From assembly GCA_946623765.1 (NCBI GenBank), contig CAMORL010000074.1, forward strand, positions 1 through 7,778: a DNA stretch of 7,778 nt, given 5' to 3'. Within the stretch, counting starts at the first letter, position 1. Each line of letters opens with the position of its first letter. This DNA comes from an uncultured Clostridia bacterium. GTDB lineage: Bacteria; Bacillota_A; Clostridia; Christensenellales; CAG-138. The position numbers and the translations under genes were made by a program. Positions 1 to 6,716 of the stretch are shown here, piece after piece. The notes beneath the pieces were generated by a model that saw only the letters and a list, made by a program, of their open reading frames with translations, did no database searches and was not told the origin of the DNA.

Positions 1-102
1 CCGCAGCGGACGTGGGCAGACGGATTGGCGTGGGGATATTCCGAACTGATTCCCGGTCCGCACGATCCGATCAAACGACCCGGAGAACGCAGTTTCTATT
101 GA
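1..102 (+). CDS. Possible C-terminal fragment of a convergent plus-strand gene, product unknown
   Basis: Reading from base 1 in frame 1, 33 codons are open and end in TGA at 100-102. The peptide is rich in Trp, Gly, Pro and Tyr (for example WADGLAWGYSELIPGPHDP), looks protein-like, and has a GC-leaning third position like the other genes here. Frame 2 stops at about position 47. The stop lies 11 bases before a bidirectional hairpin (114-145), which is where a convergent gene would be expected to end. The family is not recognised and the start is outside the window. The call rests on frame openness, composition and the terminator position only; the segment is short enough that chance cannot be excluded. 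Confidence 0.4.
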   Translation, partial: PQRTWADGLAWGYSELIPGPHDPIKRPGERSFY

Positions 103-113
103 TTCCAAAAGTG

Positions 114-145
114 AAAACGGAGAAGACACGCGTCTTCTCCGTTTT
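114..145. terminator. Bidirectional rho-independent terminator, 14-bp perfect stem
   Basis: Arms 114-127 and 132-145 are perfect reverse complements (AAAACGGAGAAGAC / GTCTTCTCCGTTTT) around a 4-base loop. On the minus strand the stem ends in TTTT followed by CACTTTT, 12 bases after the stop of the PHP phosphatase, so it should end the pyk operon. On the plus strand it ends in TTTTATATT and would serve the putative convergent gene ending at 102. The A-rich and T-rich stem ends make it functional in both directions. Confidence 0.9.
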
Positions 146-157
146 ATATTGCCTGCG

Positions 158-925
158 TCAGAACGGTTTTTTCAGGGAAATATCCTTCAGCGGGGTAATC
201 TGAAAGCGAGCAGCAAACGCTTCGGCGTCCCTGAGATTGTCCGGATCCGCCACGTGTTCCGGCGTGTGCGCATCGCAGCCGAGGATCACGGAAGCGCCGA
301 GCTCGCCTGCAAGCGTCCAAAAGTTCGCGTTGGGGTAGTTTTTGTGCTCGCGCATGCCGAGCATATTGATTTCGAGCGGGATGCCGAGCGCGATCGCGCC
401 GTTGATCAGCCGCGTCATCTCGCGGAGATAGATCCGCTTCGGACCGATATAGTGCATCAGGTCCGGATGCGCAAAGCAGCTGAAACAGCCTGTTTTAAGA
501 CCTTCGAGGGCGACGTCCGCGTACCGGACGAGAGCGGATTGTGCAAGCTGCGGATTGGTGTGGTATACGCGTTCCGAACTGTCGTTGAAGTGCTGACCGA
601 GCAGCAGATAATCGACCGGAAACGGGCGAAGCAAGTCCAGCATCGCTTCGAACAGATCGGGGTAATATTCCGCCTCAAACCCGAGACGGATTTCGATGTC
701 GTTTCGGTATTCCGTCTTCAGCGACAGAATGCTCTGCACATAATCGTCAAGCAGGCGGCGCGGGAGGCGGTAGGAGGATTCATGTCCGTCCGGAAACGGC
801 ATGGGGACATGCTCGGAAAATCCGAGCGTTTTCAGTCCCCTTCGGATCGCAGTCTCCACATAGGCGCGATCCGGACCGACTGCGTGTCCGCAGCGCACGG
901 TGTGGGTATGGTAGTTTGCAATCAT
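158..925 (-). CDS. PHP-family phosphatase, histidinol-phosphatase (HisJ/HisK) type
   Basis: A 255-residue protein of the PHP phosphoesterase superfamily, which binds a multinuclear metal centre. The metal ligands are all visible: HTH at 6-8 (H6, H8), CGH at 12-14, SEH with H39, Glu84/Glu86 in GFEAEYY, QH with H112, AHPD with H153, and CDAH with D218 and H220. The order, the LGFSEHVPMP and LLLGQHF segments and the length match the HisJ/HisK histidinol-phosphatases, which dephosphorylate L-histidinol phosphate in histidine biosynthesis. No other his gene is in the window, so the physiological substrate is uncertain and another small phosphate ester is possible. The ATG at 925 is chosen because GAGG lies 8 bases upstream; the frame could extend to a TTG at 946 overlapping the Nudix stop, but that codon has no good ribosome site. 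It is the last gene of the pyk operon. Confidence 0.88.
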   Translation of the reverse strand: MIANYHTHTVRCGHAVGPDRAYVETAIRRGLKTLGFSEHVPMPFPDGHESSYRLPRRLLDDYVQSILSLKTEYRNDIEIRLGFEAEYYPDLFEAMLDLLRPFPVDYLLLGQHFNDSSERVYHTNPQLAQSALVRYADVALEGLKTGCFSCFAHPDLMHYIGPKRIYLREMTRLINGAIALGIPLEINMLGMREHKNYPNANFWTLAGELGASVILGCDAHTPEHVADPDNLRDAEAFAARFQITPLKDISLKKPF

Positions 926-933
926 GCGGAAAG

Positions 934-937
934 CCTC
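934..937 (-). promoter_or_regulatory. Ribosome binding site deciding the start of the PHP phosphatase
   Basis: On the minus strand GAGG lies 8 bases before the ATG at 925, in the 17-base gap after the Nudix stop. It favours the ATG over the in-frame TTG at 946. Confidence 0.55.
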
Positions 938-942
938 GTCGA

Positions 943-1479
943 TCAAAACTCGTTTTTCTTGTCCAGCAGCGCTTTTGCGCGGTACAATACGGGCAGCTCG
1001 CGCTGCGTAATCAGCCTGCCGAGCGGGTATGCTTTGTTGCGTTCGTATTCGCGCAAGGCGTCCTCGAACCGCAGTTTCAGCACGGACAGATGAAATCGGT
1101 CGATCTCATCCGCGGTCAGGTGACGTTCGCCGAACGAGCGGACCCTTGCGAGATAGTACCGATTGATGTTGTGCCGGCGGATCAGGTTATAGTAATCGCT
1201 GACGACGCCGATCTCCGCGACCGTGTCGACATCGGCGCCGAGCTCTTCGCAAAGCTCGCGGCGGATCGCCGTTTCGGGATCCTCGCCGGGTTCCACGCCG
1301 CCGCCGGAGGTTTCGATCAGCGTCGCTTTCCCGAAATCGTCGTCCCGGCGGAGACGGACGAAGTAGAAATATCCGTCATCGTCGAACACGATTGCGCGGA
1401 CGATGTGCCGGTCGTGATCGACGCCGGTATATGCCCATTCCGTATCGCGGCATGCAAGAAACAGTTTTGCCGGTTTCAT
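943..1479 (-). CDS. Nudix hydrolase, substrate unknown
   Basis: A 178-residue cytosolic Nudix-fold protein. The Nudix box is complete: G60, five residues, E66, seven residues, then REL-C-EE-L-G with R74, E75, E78, E79 and G81. These are the residues that bind Mg2+ or Mn2+ and catalyse cleavage of a nucleoside diphosphate linked to another group (X). The N-terminal part (HIVRAIVFDDDG, FYFVRLRR) is the usual beta-strand lead-in, and the C-terminal about 70 residues are charged and helical. Nothing here decides between ADP-ribose, nucleotide sugars, oxidised nucleotides or another substrate. The ATG at 1479 follows the pyruvate kinase stop by only 3 bases with no strong ribosome site, so translation is probably coupled to pyk. 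The TGA stop is 17 bases before the PHP phosphatase start. Confidence 0.9.
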   Translation of the reverse strand: MKPAKLFLACRDTEWAYTGVDHDRHIVRAIVFDDDGYFYFVRLRRDDDFGKATLIETSGGGVEPGEDPETAIRRELCEELGADVDTVAEIGVVSDYYNLIRRHNINRYYLARVRSFGERHLTADEIDRFHLSVLKLRFEDALREYERNKAYPLGRLITQRELPVLYRAKALLDKKNEF

Positions 1480-1482
1480 GGC

Positions 1483-2898
1483 TTATCGGATCGTTTCAAT
1501 GCGGAGTACGTTCGTGTTGCCGCTTTCGCCGGTCGTATCGCCGCCGGTCATGACGATCGTTGCACCCGGCGCGAGTCCGAGCTTCGCTTTTGCGCAGCGC
1601 GCGGCGTAGAAGTAGAGCACGTCCATGGTCGGGAACTGCTCGGTCAGCACCGGAACGACGCCCCAGGAGAGTGCGAGCTTGTACCACGCTGTTTTGTTCG
1701 TGGCAAGACCCAGGATCGTGATCGGCGCGCGGAAGCGGGAGACCATGCGAACCGTCAGCCCGCTGAGCGACGTGACGACGATCGCGCTCGCGTTGAGGTC
1801 GATCGCCATCGTGCAGGCGGCGTGAGAGATTGCGTCCACGCGGTTGTGAATGCGGAAGGTCTGCGTTTCAAACTGTGCTTTATAGTCAATGTGCCGTTCG
1901 GTCTCTTCGGCGATCTCGCTCATCGTGCGGACGGATTCGACCGGGTATTTGCCGGCAGCGGATTCACCCGAGAGCATGATTGCGCTGGTTCCGTCATAAA
2001 CTGCGTTCGCGACGTCGCTGATTTCCGCACGCGTCGGGCGGGGATTGCTGATCATGCTTTCCAGCATTTCGGTCGCGGTGATGACGCGCTTGCCCAAAAG
2101 CCGGCATTTTGTAATCAGATGTTTCTGAATCGCGGGCAGTTCGGTAAACGGAACCTCCACGCCGAGATCGCCGCGCGCGACCATAACGCCCTCGCAGCAG
2201 GAACAGATCTCGTCGATGTTGTCGACGCCGTGGCGGTTTTCGATCTTCGCGATGACGTCGATGCTGTCGCCGCCGTGTTCATGCAGAAAGCCCTTGAGGT
2301 CCAGAAGGTCCTGCTTGCAGGACACGAACGACGCGGCGACGAATTCCACGCCGTTTTCAATGCCGAACAGCAAGTCGGATTTGTCCTGTTCACTGAGGTA
2401 TTTCTGACGCATGACCTTTCCGGGGAAGCTCATGCTCTTGCGGTCGGAGAGAACGCCGCCGGTGACGACGCGGCAGAGGATCTCGGTGTCCTCGATCGCT
2501 TCAACCTCAAAGATGACGAGCCCGTTGTTGACAAGGATGCGGTCGCCGACGGAAAGATCATCCGCAAGACCTGCGTAGCTGACGGAAACGATCTCGTTGT
2601 TGCCTACGATGTCCCGCGTGGTGAACGTGAACGTGTCGCCGTCATTCAGCGTGACCCTGCCGTTTTCAAACGTGCGGATCCGGTACTCCGGTCCTTTGGT
2701 GTCGAGCATGATCGGGATCGGGAGATTCAGTTCTTCCCGTACCGCTTTGATCATGTCGATCTTTTTCTGATGCTCCTCGTGCGTGCCGTGCGAGAAATTC
2801 AGCCGCGCAACGTTCAGCCCCGCCAGACACATGGCGCGAAAGACTTCCGGCTGATCGCTCGACGGACCGATGGTGCAGATGATTTTTGTTTTTCTCAT
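1483..2898 (-). CDS. pyk: Pyruvate kinase, K+-dependent type
   Basis: A 471-residue pyruvate kinase, which transfers phosphate from phosphoenolpyruvate to ADP in the last step of glycolysis. Visible family signatures: TKIICTIGPSS at the N-terminus; substrate and K+ site residues R32, N34 and S36 in ARLNFSHG; LDTKGPE at 65-71; catalytic Lys218 and metal ligand Glu220 in IAKIEN; Asp244 in ARGDLG; TATEMLESM at 274-282; and the NPRPTRAE to DGTSAIMLSGE block at 285-312. The B domain is roughly 72-165 and the C-terminal allosteric domain follows about 345. Glu71 sits where K+-dependent enzymes have Glu (K+-independent ones have Lys). The extra C-terminal PEP-utilising-like domain of Bacillus enzymes is absent. 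The ATG at 2898 is preceded by AAAGGA at a spacing of 8. It is the first gene of an operon with Nudix and PHP genes, an uncommon partnership compared with the usual pfkA-pyk pair of Bacillota. Confidence 0.97.
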   Translation of the reverse strand: MRKTKIICTIGPSSDQPEVFRAMCLAGLNVARLNFSHGTHEEHQKKIDMIKAVREELNLPIPIMLDTKGPEYRIRTFENGRVTLNDGDTFTFTTRDIVGNNEIVSVSYAGLADDLSVGDRILVNNGLVIFEVEAIEDTEILCRVVTGGVLSDRKSMSFPGKVMRQKYLSEQDKSDLLFGIENGVEFVAASFVSCKQDLLDLKGFLHEHGGDSIDVIAKIENRHGVDNIDEICSCCEGVMVARGDLGVEVPFTELPAIQKHLITKCRLLGKRVITATEMLESMISNPRPTRAEISDVANAVYDGTSAIMLSGESAAGKYPVESVRTMSEIAEETERHIDYKAQFETQTFRIHNRVDAISHAACTMAIDLNASAIVVTSLSGLTVRMVSRFRAPITILGLATNKTAWYKLALSWGVVPVLTEQFPTMDVLYFYAARCAKAKLGLAPGATIVMTGGDTTGESGNTNVLRIETIR

Positions 2899-2929
2899 GA
2901 CCGTGATCCTTTCTTTTCGGGATAGTTCC

Positions 2930-2959
2930 AGTTTACATCAATCGGGGACGGAAATGCAA
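2930..2959 (-). promoter_or_regulatory. Tentative promoter of the pyk operon
   Basis: On the minus strand TTGCAT (2954-2959) is followed after 18 bases by TAAACT (2930-2935). The match to consensus is only 3/6 and 4/6, so this is weak. It is in the right place: about 30 bases upstream of the pyk start and downstream of the previous gene. No better pair was seen in the 218-base gap. Confidence 0.3.
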
Positions 2960-2997
2960 CAGATTCCACAGTGATCGGACTGCGAAGAGACAAAATG

Positions 2998-3015
2998 AAC
3001 GGTCGCAGAACCGTT
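2998..3015 (-). terminator. Short hairpin in the gap after the aminotransferase, possible weak terminator
   Basis: AACGGT (2998-3003) and ACCGTT (3010-3015) are perfect reverse complements with a 6-base loop. On the minus strand the stem is followed by CATTTTGTC. It lies about 100 bases beyond the aminotransferase stop and before the tentative pyk promoter, so it could end unit 2. The stem is short and the T tract interrupted; it could also be a chance palindrome or an operator. The rest of the 2899-3116 gap shows no convincing gene. Confidence 0.35.
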
Positions 3016-3116
3016 TTCCGCATTCTCATAAAAGCGGTTCGGGTCCGATACGCGACGCTCTATTGGAGAGGCAGATCGCGCGTCGCCGTCCCCGTCTTTT
3101 CCGACGGCTTTGGATT

Positions 3117-4247
3117 TCATTCGCCGCAGAACCGGCGGATGCGGTTTGCCGCTTCCGAAAGCAGCGAAACGTCTTTCGTAAACGCGAGACGGACAAATCC
3201 GGGCGCTGAAAATGCGCTTCCGGGCGTAAGGGCAACGCCCTGCTCCGTCAATAGACGGCGGCAGAAGCGCATGTCGTCGGAATCAATCCCGGTCACGTCG
3301 AGCCAGAGATAAAACGCGCCGCTTCCGCCTTCGACGCGGATGCCGGGAAGATTCGAAAGCGCTTCGCGCATCCGGTCGCGACGGGCATGAAAGACGTCGC
3401 GAAGCGCAGCCGGATACCGATCGCCGACGGACAGAACGGTGAGCGCCGCGCGCTCCGAAAGCGAACAGGGACAGCCGATCGCGTGGCTCAGATATCCCGC
3501 CATCGCCTGCGCAGCGGCATCCGGCGCAACCGCATAGCCGAGGCGAAGCCCCGCCATCGCATAGGTCTTGGATGCGCTGTCGACCAGAATCAGCCGATCG
3601 CGAATCTCCGGAAAATCATACAGGCTCGTAAAGACGCCTTCATAGACGAATGCGCCGTAGACCTCGTCCGCAAGGATCCAAAGGTCGTGCGCGATGCACA
3701 AATCGACAATGCCTTTCAGCGTGTCCCGCGAATAGACTGCGCCGGTCGGGTTCGTCGGATGGTTCAAAATCAGCGCTTTTGTCCGCGGTGTGAGACCGGC
3801 AAGAAGATCGTCCGGCGTCACGCAGAAGCCGTTTTCGGGGCGGCAGGGGACAGGGACCGGCGTTGCGCCGGAAAGCCGGATCATTTCGGGGTAGCTCGTG
3901 TAGCACGGCACGGGAAGCAGCGCTTCGTCGCCCGCGCCGAGCACACATGCGACAGCGGCGTTCAGAAGCGGCTTTGCGCCGGCGGAGATCAGGATGCTTC
4001 CGTCCGTCCAGCCCTTCCTGTTTCGCACGGCTTCCTTGAGATCGGCGGAACCGGCGGCGGGAACGTAGCCGGTGCGATCCGCTTCGAGCGCGGCAAGAAT
4101 CGCCGCCTTGCCTTCCGGAGGCATCGGAAGATCCACCTGCCCGGCGGTGAGGTTGATGATGTCGCGTCCCTCGGCAGAAAGCCGCTTTGCGTTCTGATCC
4201 AGGGACATGGTAAGCGACGGCGGGACGACACGGGATAACGGTTTCAT
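3117..4247 (-). CDS. Class I/II PLP-dependent aminotransferase (aspartate aminotransferase-like)
   Basis: A 376-residue fold-type I aminotransferase, subgroup Ib-like. It moves an amino group between an amino acid and a 2-oxo acid using pyridoxal phosphate. PLP site residues are visible: SAGAKPLL at 88-95 (phosphate cup), N166 in NHPTNPTG (162-169), D194 and Y197 in DEVY, Schiff-base Lys227 in SASKTYAMAGLRLGY, R235 in the same motif, and R353 in FVRLAFT, the usual alpha-carboxylate-binding Arg. The residue that stacks on PLP, Trp in typical aspartate aminotransferases (SPYWVSYPE), appears to be Tyr116 (VPCYTSYPE), so the substrate need not be aspartate. The frame is open upstream to 4793, but the ATG at 4247 is right: it overlaps the transporter stop as ATGA, has GGGAG 8 bases upstream, and begins where the family begins. 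The upstream extension lies inside the transporter gene. Confidence 0.9.
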   Translation of the reverse strand: MKPLSRVVPPSLTMSLDQNAKRLSAEGRDIINLTAGQVDLPMPPEGKAAILAALEADRTGYVPAAGSADLKEAVRNRKGWTDGSILISAGAKPLLNAAVACVLGAGDEALLPVPCYTSYPEMIRLSGATPVPVPCRPENGFCVTPDDLLAGLTPRTKALILNHPTNPTGAVYSRDTLKGIVDLCIAHDLWILADEVYGAFVYEGVFTSLYDFPEIRDRLILVDSASKTYAMAGLRLGYAVAPDAAAQAMAGYLSHAIGCPCSLSERAALTVLSVGDRYPAALRDVFHARRDRMREALSNLPGIRVEGGSGAFYLWLDVTGIDSDDMRFCRRLLTEQGVALTPGSAFSAPGFVRLAFTKDVSLLSEAANRIRRFCGE

Positions 4248-5434
4248 GACTTGCTCTCCCATCGGTTGATCAGCAGCGTCGCGGTGACGTCGCCCGCGAC
4301 GTTCAAAGACGTGTAGGACATATCCAAAAGCCGGTAAATGCCGGCGTACATACCGAGAAACAACCCGGCGTCCGGGATGCCCAAAAGGTTCAGGAATGTT
4401 GCGCCGAGTACGATGCCGCCGCCCGGAATGCCCGGCGCCGCCATGTTCAGCAGTTCCGCAAAGAGCAGCATCCAGAGAAACAGACCGATAGTCACCGGAC
4501 GTCCCGTCATCTGCATGACGAAAAGTCCGAGGAGGCTGAAGGACACTGCGCCGCCGCACATATGGATCGTACAGCCGAGCGGCGCGACGACGCCGGAGAT
4601 GTTCTCCGGCACCTCGAAGCCTTCCCGGAGCGTACGCAGCGTTTCGGGCAGCGTCGCGGCAGAGGAGCAGGTGGAAAGCGCTGTCAAAAGCACGCGTCCC
4701 ATCTTCCGGAAATAGGTGAAAGGATTGACGCGGGCGAAGATCCAAAGCGGCAGGATCATCACGAGAAGCAGCACAAGTACGGAGCCGCCCCACGCGCAGA
4801 GCACATAGGTGAGCGCGCCGGTGAGCGCTTCCGCGCCGAGATCTGCGGTGCAGCGTCCCATCAGGACAAAGACGCCGACCGGCGTCAGATACAGCACATA
4901 GGTCAGCATCTTCGAAAAGACGGTCTCAAGTTCGGAGACGAGCGCGGTGAGCCGGTTTGCGTGAACCTTTCCGGCAACGATTCCCATCAGGAACGCAAAC
5001 AGGATCGTCGGCAGCATGGCGCCTCCCGAGAGCGAAGCGAAGATGTTGGCGGAGAAGATGTTCTGCACGAATCCCTCCGGCGTAAGATCGGCGGCGGTAC
5101 CGTTCCATGCCGCCGTGCCCGGAAGCCGGAAGCCGACGCCGGGGGAGAGCAGGGAATACAGTCCGGCGCAAAGCGAGAAGGTAACTGCGAACAGCAGAAC
5201 AAACAAGAGAATGGAGCGAAGCATCGCGCGGGTCGCGCTTTCCGCCCCGCGTGACGCCGCGTTGAACACGGTGCACAGTACGATCGGCAGCGCCATCAGC
5301 TTCAGCAGATTGATATAGATCGTTCCGACAAACGCGATATGCGTAAACAGACCCGGCAGGAAGATACCGAGCACGGCGCCCGCGAGAAAACATGCGAGCG
5401 TGATCCACGATTGTATGCGAGCCGATTTTGTCAT
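4244..5434 (-). CDS. DAACS-family amino acid:cation symporter with altered coupling motifs
   Basis: A 396-residue integral membrane protein of the dicarboxylate/amino acid:cation symporter (GltPh/EAAT) family. Hydrophobic segments run through the length. The transport core is recognisable: HP1 STCSSAATLP (254-263), TM7 PLGCTIHMCGG (285-295), HP2 APGIPGGGIVLG (333-344), and TM8 LLDMSYTSLNVAGD (369-382). Compared with GltPh, D394, T398, N401 and D405 are kept as D371, T375, N378 and D382. The NMDGT cation motif is HMCGG (291-295), R397, which grips the substrate side-chain carboxylate, is Tyr374, and D390 is Tyr367. Import of Asp or Glu is therefore unlikely and Na+ coupling may differ; a neutral or other amino acid is more likely. 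The ATG at 5434 (AGGA 10 bases upstream) is chosen because the longer frame to 5542 would run through the promoter and a terminator. The stop overlaps the aminotransferase start by 4 bases. Confidence 0.9.
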   Translation of the reverse strand: MTKSARIQSWITLACFLAGAVLGIFLPGLFTHIAFVGTIYINLLKLMALPIVLCTVFNAASRGAESATRAMLRSILLFVLLFAVTFSLCAGLYSLLSPGVGFRLPGTAAWNGTAADLTPEGFVQNIFSANIFASLSGGAMLPTILFAFLMGIVAGKVHANRLTALVSELETVFSKMLTYVLYLTPVGVFVLMGRCTADLGAEALTGALTYVLCAWGGSVLVLLLVMILPLWIFARVNPFTYFRKMGRVLLTALSTCSSAATLPETLRTLREGFEVPENISGVVAPLGCTIHMCGGAVSFSLLGLFVMQMTGRPVTIGLFLWMLLFAELLNMAAPGIPGGGIVLGATFLNLLGIPDAGLFLGMYAGIYRLLDMSYTSLNVAGDVTATLLINRWESKS

Positions 5435-5462
5435 AGTATCACCGTCCTGAATTCGTTCTTTT

Positions 5463-5491
5463 ATTATATGATCCCGTGCGAAAAAAGTCAA
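5463..5491 (-). promoter_or_regulatory. Strong sigma-A type promoter for the transporter-aminotransferase operon
   Basis: On the minus strand TTGACT (5486-5491) is followed after exactly 17 bases by a perfect TATAAT (5463-5468). The predicted transcript start is near 5456, giving a leader of about 20 bases before the ATG at 5434. It lies just downstream of the terminator of the preceding unit. It also excludes the longer upstream reading of the transporter gene. Confidence 0.85.
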
Positions 5492-5516
5492 TCGAGAGGG
5501 GCGTTTCACAGCGCAG

Positions 5517-5555
5517 GGCAAAGAAAAGGATCCCCGCCGCAAAGGACGGGGATCC
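5517..5555 (-). terminator. Rho-independent terminator of the ohrR-gpx-CDF operon
   Basis: GGATCCCCG (5528-5536) and CGGGGATCC (5547-5555) form a 9-bp perfect GC-rich stem with a 10-base loop that may add two more pairs around a bulge. On the minus strand it is followed by TTTTCTTT (5520-5527 region). It starts 12 bases after the stop of the CDF gene. Confidence 0.9.
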
Positions 5556-5567
5556 GATCTGCATGTC

Positions 5568-6707
5568 TTAATCCGCGACGTCGACGTCGGGAACGATCAG
5601 AAGCGTATAATCCGGGTAAAGCGCAGAAATTTCACCGTAGAGGATTTCCAGCGCGTGTTTCCGGTCGATGTCAAAGCTCAGGACGACGTCGAAACGCATG
5701 GTCTTTTGCTCGGTATCGGCATAGAATCCGTGCATCTGCAGCGCCCATTCGTGCGCAAGCACCGTCTCCATGGTTTTGTTCCGCATGTGCGCCGCTTCAT
5801 CGTCGGACGTATTGTAGGAATAGATGCCGATGCCGGTGAGAATCACGCCGGTTTTCTGAAAGACGTTCTGCTGGACGCGCCGCGTGATGCGGTCCGCCTC
5901 GTCGACGGTCAGCGTGTCCGGCAGTTCGACATGGACGGAGCCGTAGTTTTTGTTCGGTCCGTAGTTGAACAGCGTCACATCATACGCGCCGAGCACGGCT
6001 TCTTCTTCGCAGACGACTTTTTTGAGTTCCGCGGTCGTTTCCGCGTCCTCACGCTTGCCGATGATGTCGTTCAGCGTTTCGATCATCATTTCGATTCCCG
6101 CCTTGATGATGAACCCTGCGATTACGACGCCGACGTAGGCTTCCAGCGAGACGTGAAAGACCAGATAAACGATTGCGGAGGCGAGCACCGAAGCGGACAG
6201 GATTGCATCGAACAGCGCGTCGGAGCCGGACGCGGACAGCGCACCGGAGTTGACCTTTTTGCCCTGACGTCTGACGTACAGACCCAGCAGCAGCTTGACG
6301 ACGATCGCAACGCCGATGATGACCAGCGAAAGCACGCTGTAGTCCGCCGCTTCCGGATGGATGATCTTCTTGACCGATTCGACCAGCGAGGTGATACCGG
6401 CATAGAGCACGAGCGCCGCGACGATCATGGAGCTCAGATACTCGATCCTGCCGTAGCCGAGAGGATGCTTTTTATCCGGCTGCTTTGCGCCGAGCTTCGC
6501 GCCGATGATCGTTACCACGGAGGACAGCGCATCGGACAGGTTGTTGACCGCGTCCAAAATAACCGCGATCGAATGGGACATCAGCCCGACGAACGCTTTG
6601 AACGCGACAAGGAACACATTTGTGACAATGCCGACGATGCTTGTCCGGACGATGGTAGCTTCCCGTTTCGCAGCAAGAACGGCGATATCGTTTTGTACTT
6701 CCCGCAT
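5568..6707 (-). CDS. Cation diffusion facilitator metal exporter, probable Mn2+ type, with a double C-terminal domain
   Basis: A 379-residue CDF-family antiporter that would export divalent metal across the cytoplasmic membrane. Six hydrophobic segments lie at about 19-41, 45-70, 90-112, 123-145, 161-185 and 190-212. The transport-site residues are N55xxxD59 in TM2 (LDAVNNLSDALSS) and D163xxxD167 in TM5 (SGSDALFDA). Zn2+ exporters usually carry His in one of these pairs; the N/D/D/D set is associated with bacterial Mn2+ exporters of the MntE group, so Mn2+ (or Fe2+) is inferred. HPLGYGRIEYLSS (81-93) is the conserved TM2-TM3 loop. After TM6 comes the usual ferredoxin-like domain (about 222-300) and then a second beta-alpha-beta segment (about 310-377), making it roughly 80 residues longer than a standard CDF. 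The ATG at 6707 has AAGG 7 bases upstream and lies 9 bases after the gpx stop. It is the last gene of the OhrR operon. Confidence 0.93.
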   Translation of the reverse strand: MREVQNDIAVLAAKREATIVRTSIVGIVTNVFLVAFKAFVGLMSHSIAVILDAVNNLSDALSSVVTIIGAKLGAKQPDKKHPLGYGRIEYLSSMIVAALVLYAGITSLVESVKKIIHPEAADYSVLSLVIIGVAIVVKLLLGLYVRRQGKKVNSGALSASGSDALFDAILSASVLASAIVYLVFHVSLEAYVGVVIAGFIIKAGIEMMIETLNDIIGKREDAETTAELKKVVCEEEAVLGAYDVTLFNYGPNKNYGSVHVELPDTLTVDEADRITRRVQQNVFQKTGVILTGIGIYSYNTSDDEAAHMRNKTMETVLAHEWALQMHGFYADTEQKTMRFDVVLSFDIDRKHALEILYGEISALYPDYTLLIVPDVDVAD

Positions 6708-6716
6708 ATGATCGCC

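Noticed and set aside
916..2925. Very long plus-strand open frame (669 codons) opposite pyk and the Nudix gene
   Set aside because: It is the antisense shadow of GC-rich genes. It is rich in Arg, Asp, Ala and Val with no recognisable domain, while the minus strand encodes complete pyruvate kinase and Nudix motifs.
3080..3110. GCCGTC / GACGGC inverted repeat just after the aminotransferase stop
   Set aside because: A 6-bp stem with a 12-base loop and no T tract; not a convincing terminator.
2938..3120. 60-codon minus-strand frame whose ATG overlaps the aminotransferase stop as ATGA
   Set aside because: The overlap arises whenever A precedes TGA. There is no clear ribosome site, the composition looks random, the frame runs through the hairpin at 2998-3015 and ends by the tentative pyk promoter, and no family is recognised.
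4248..4793. 182-codon N-terminal extension of the aminotransferase frame
   Set aside because: It lies wholly inside the transporter gene in another frame and is Arg-rich nonsense. The ATG at 4247 has a ribosome site and matches the family start.
5435..5542. 36-codon upstream extension of the transporter frame
   Set aside because: It would run through the consensus promoter (5463-5491) and the preceding terminator, so it would be largely untranscribed from that promoter.
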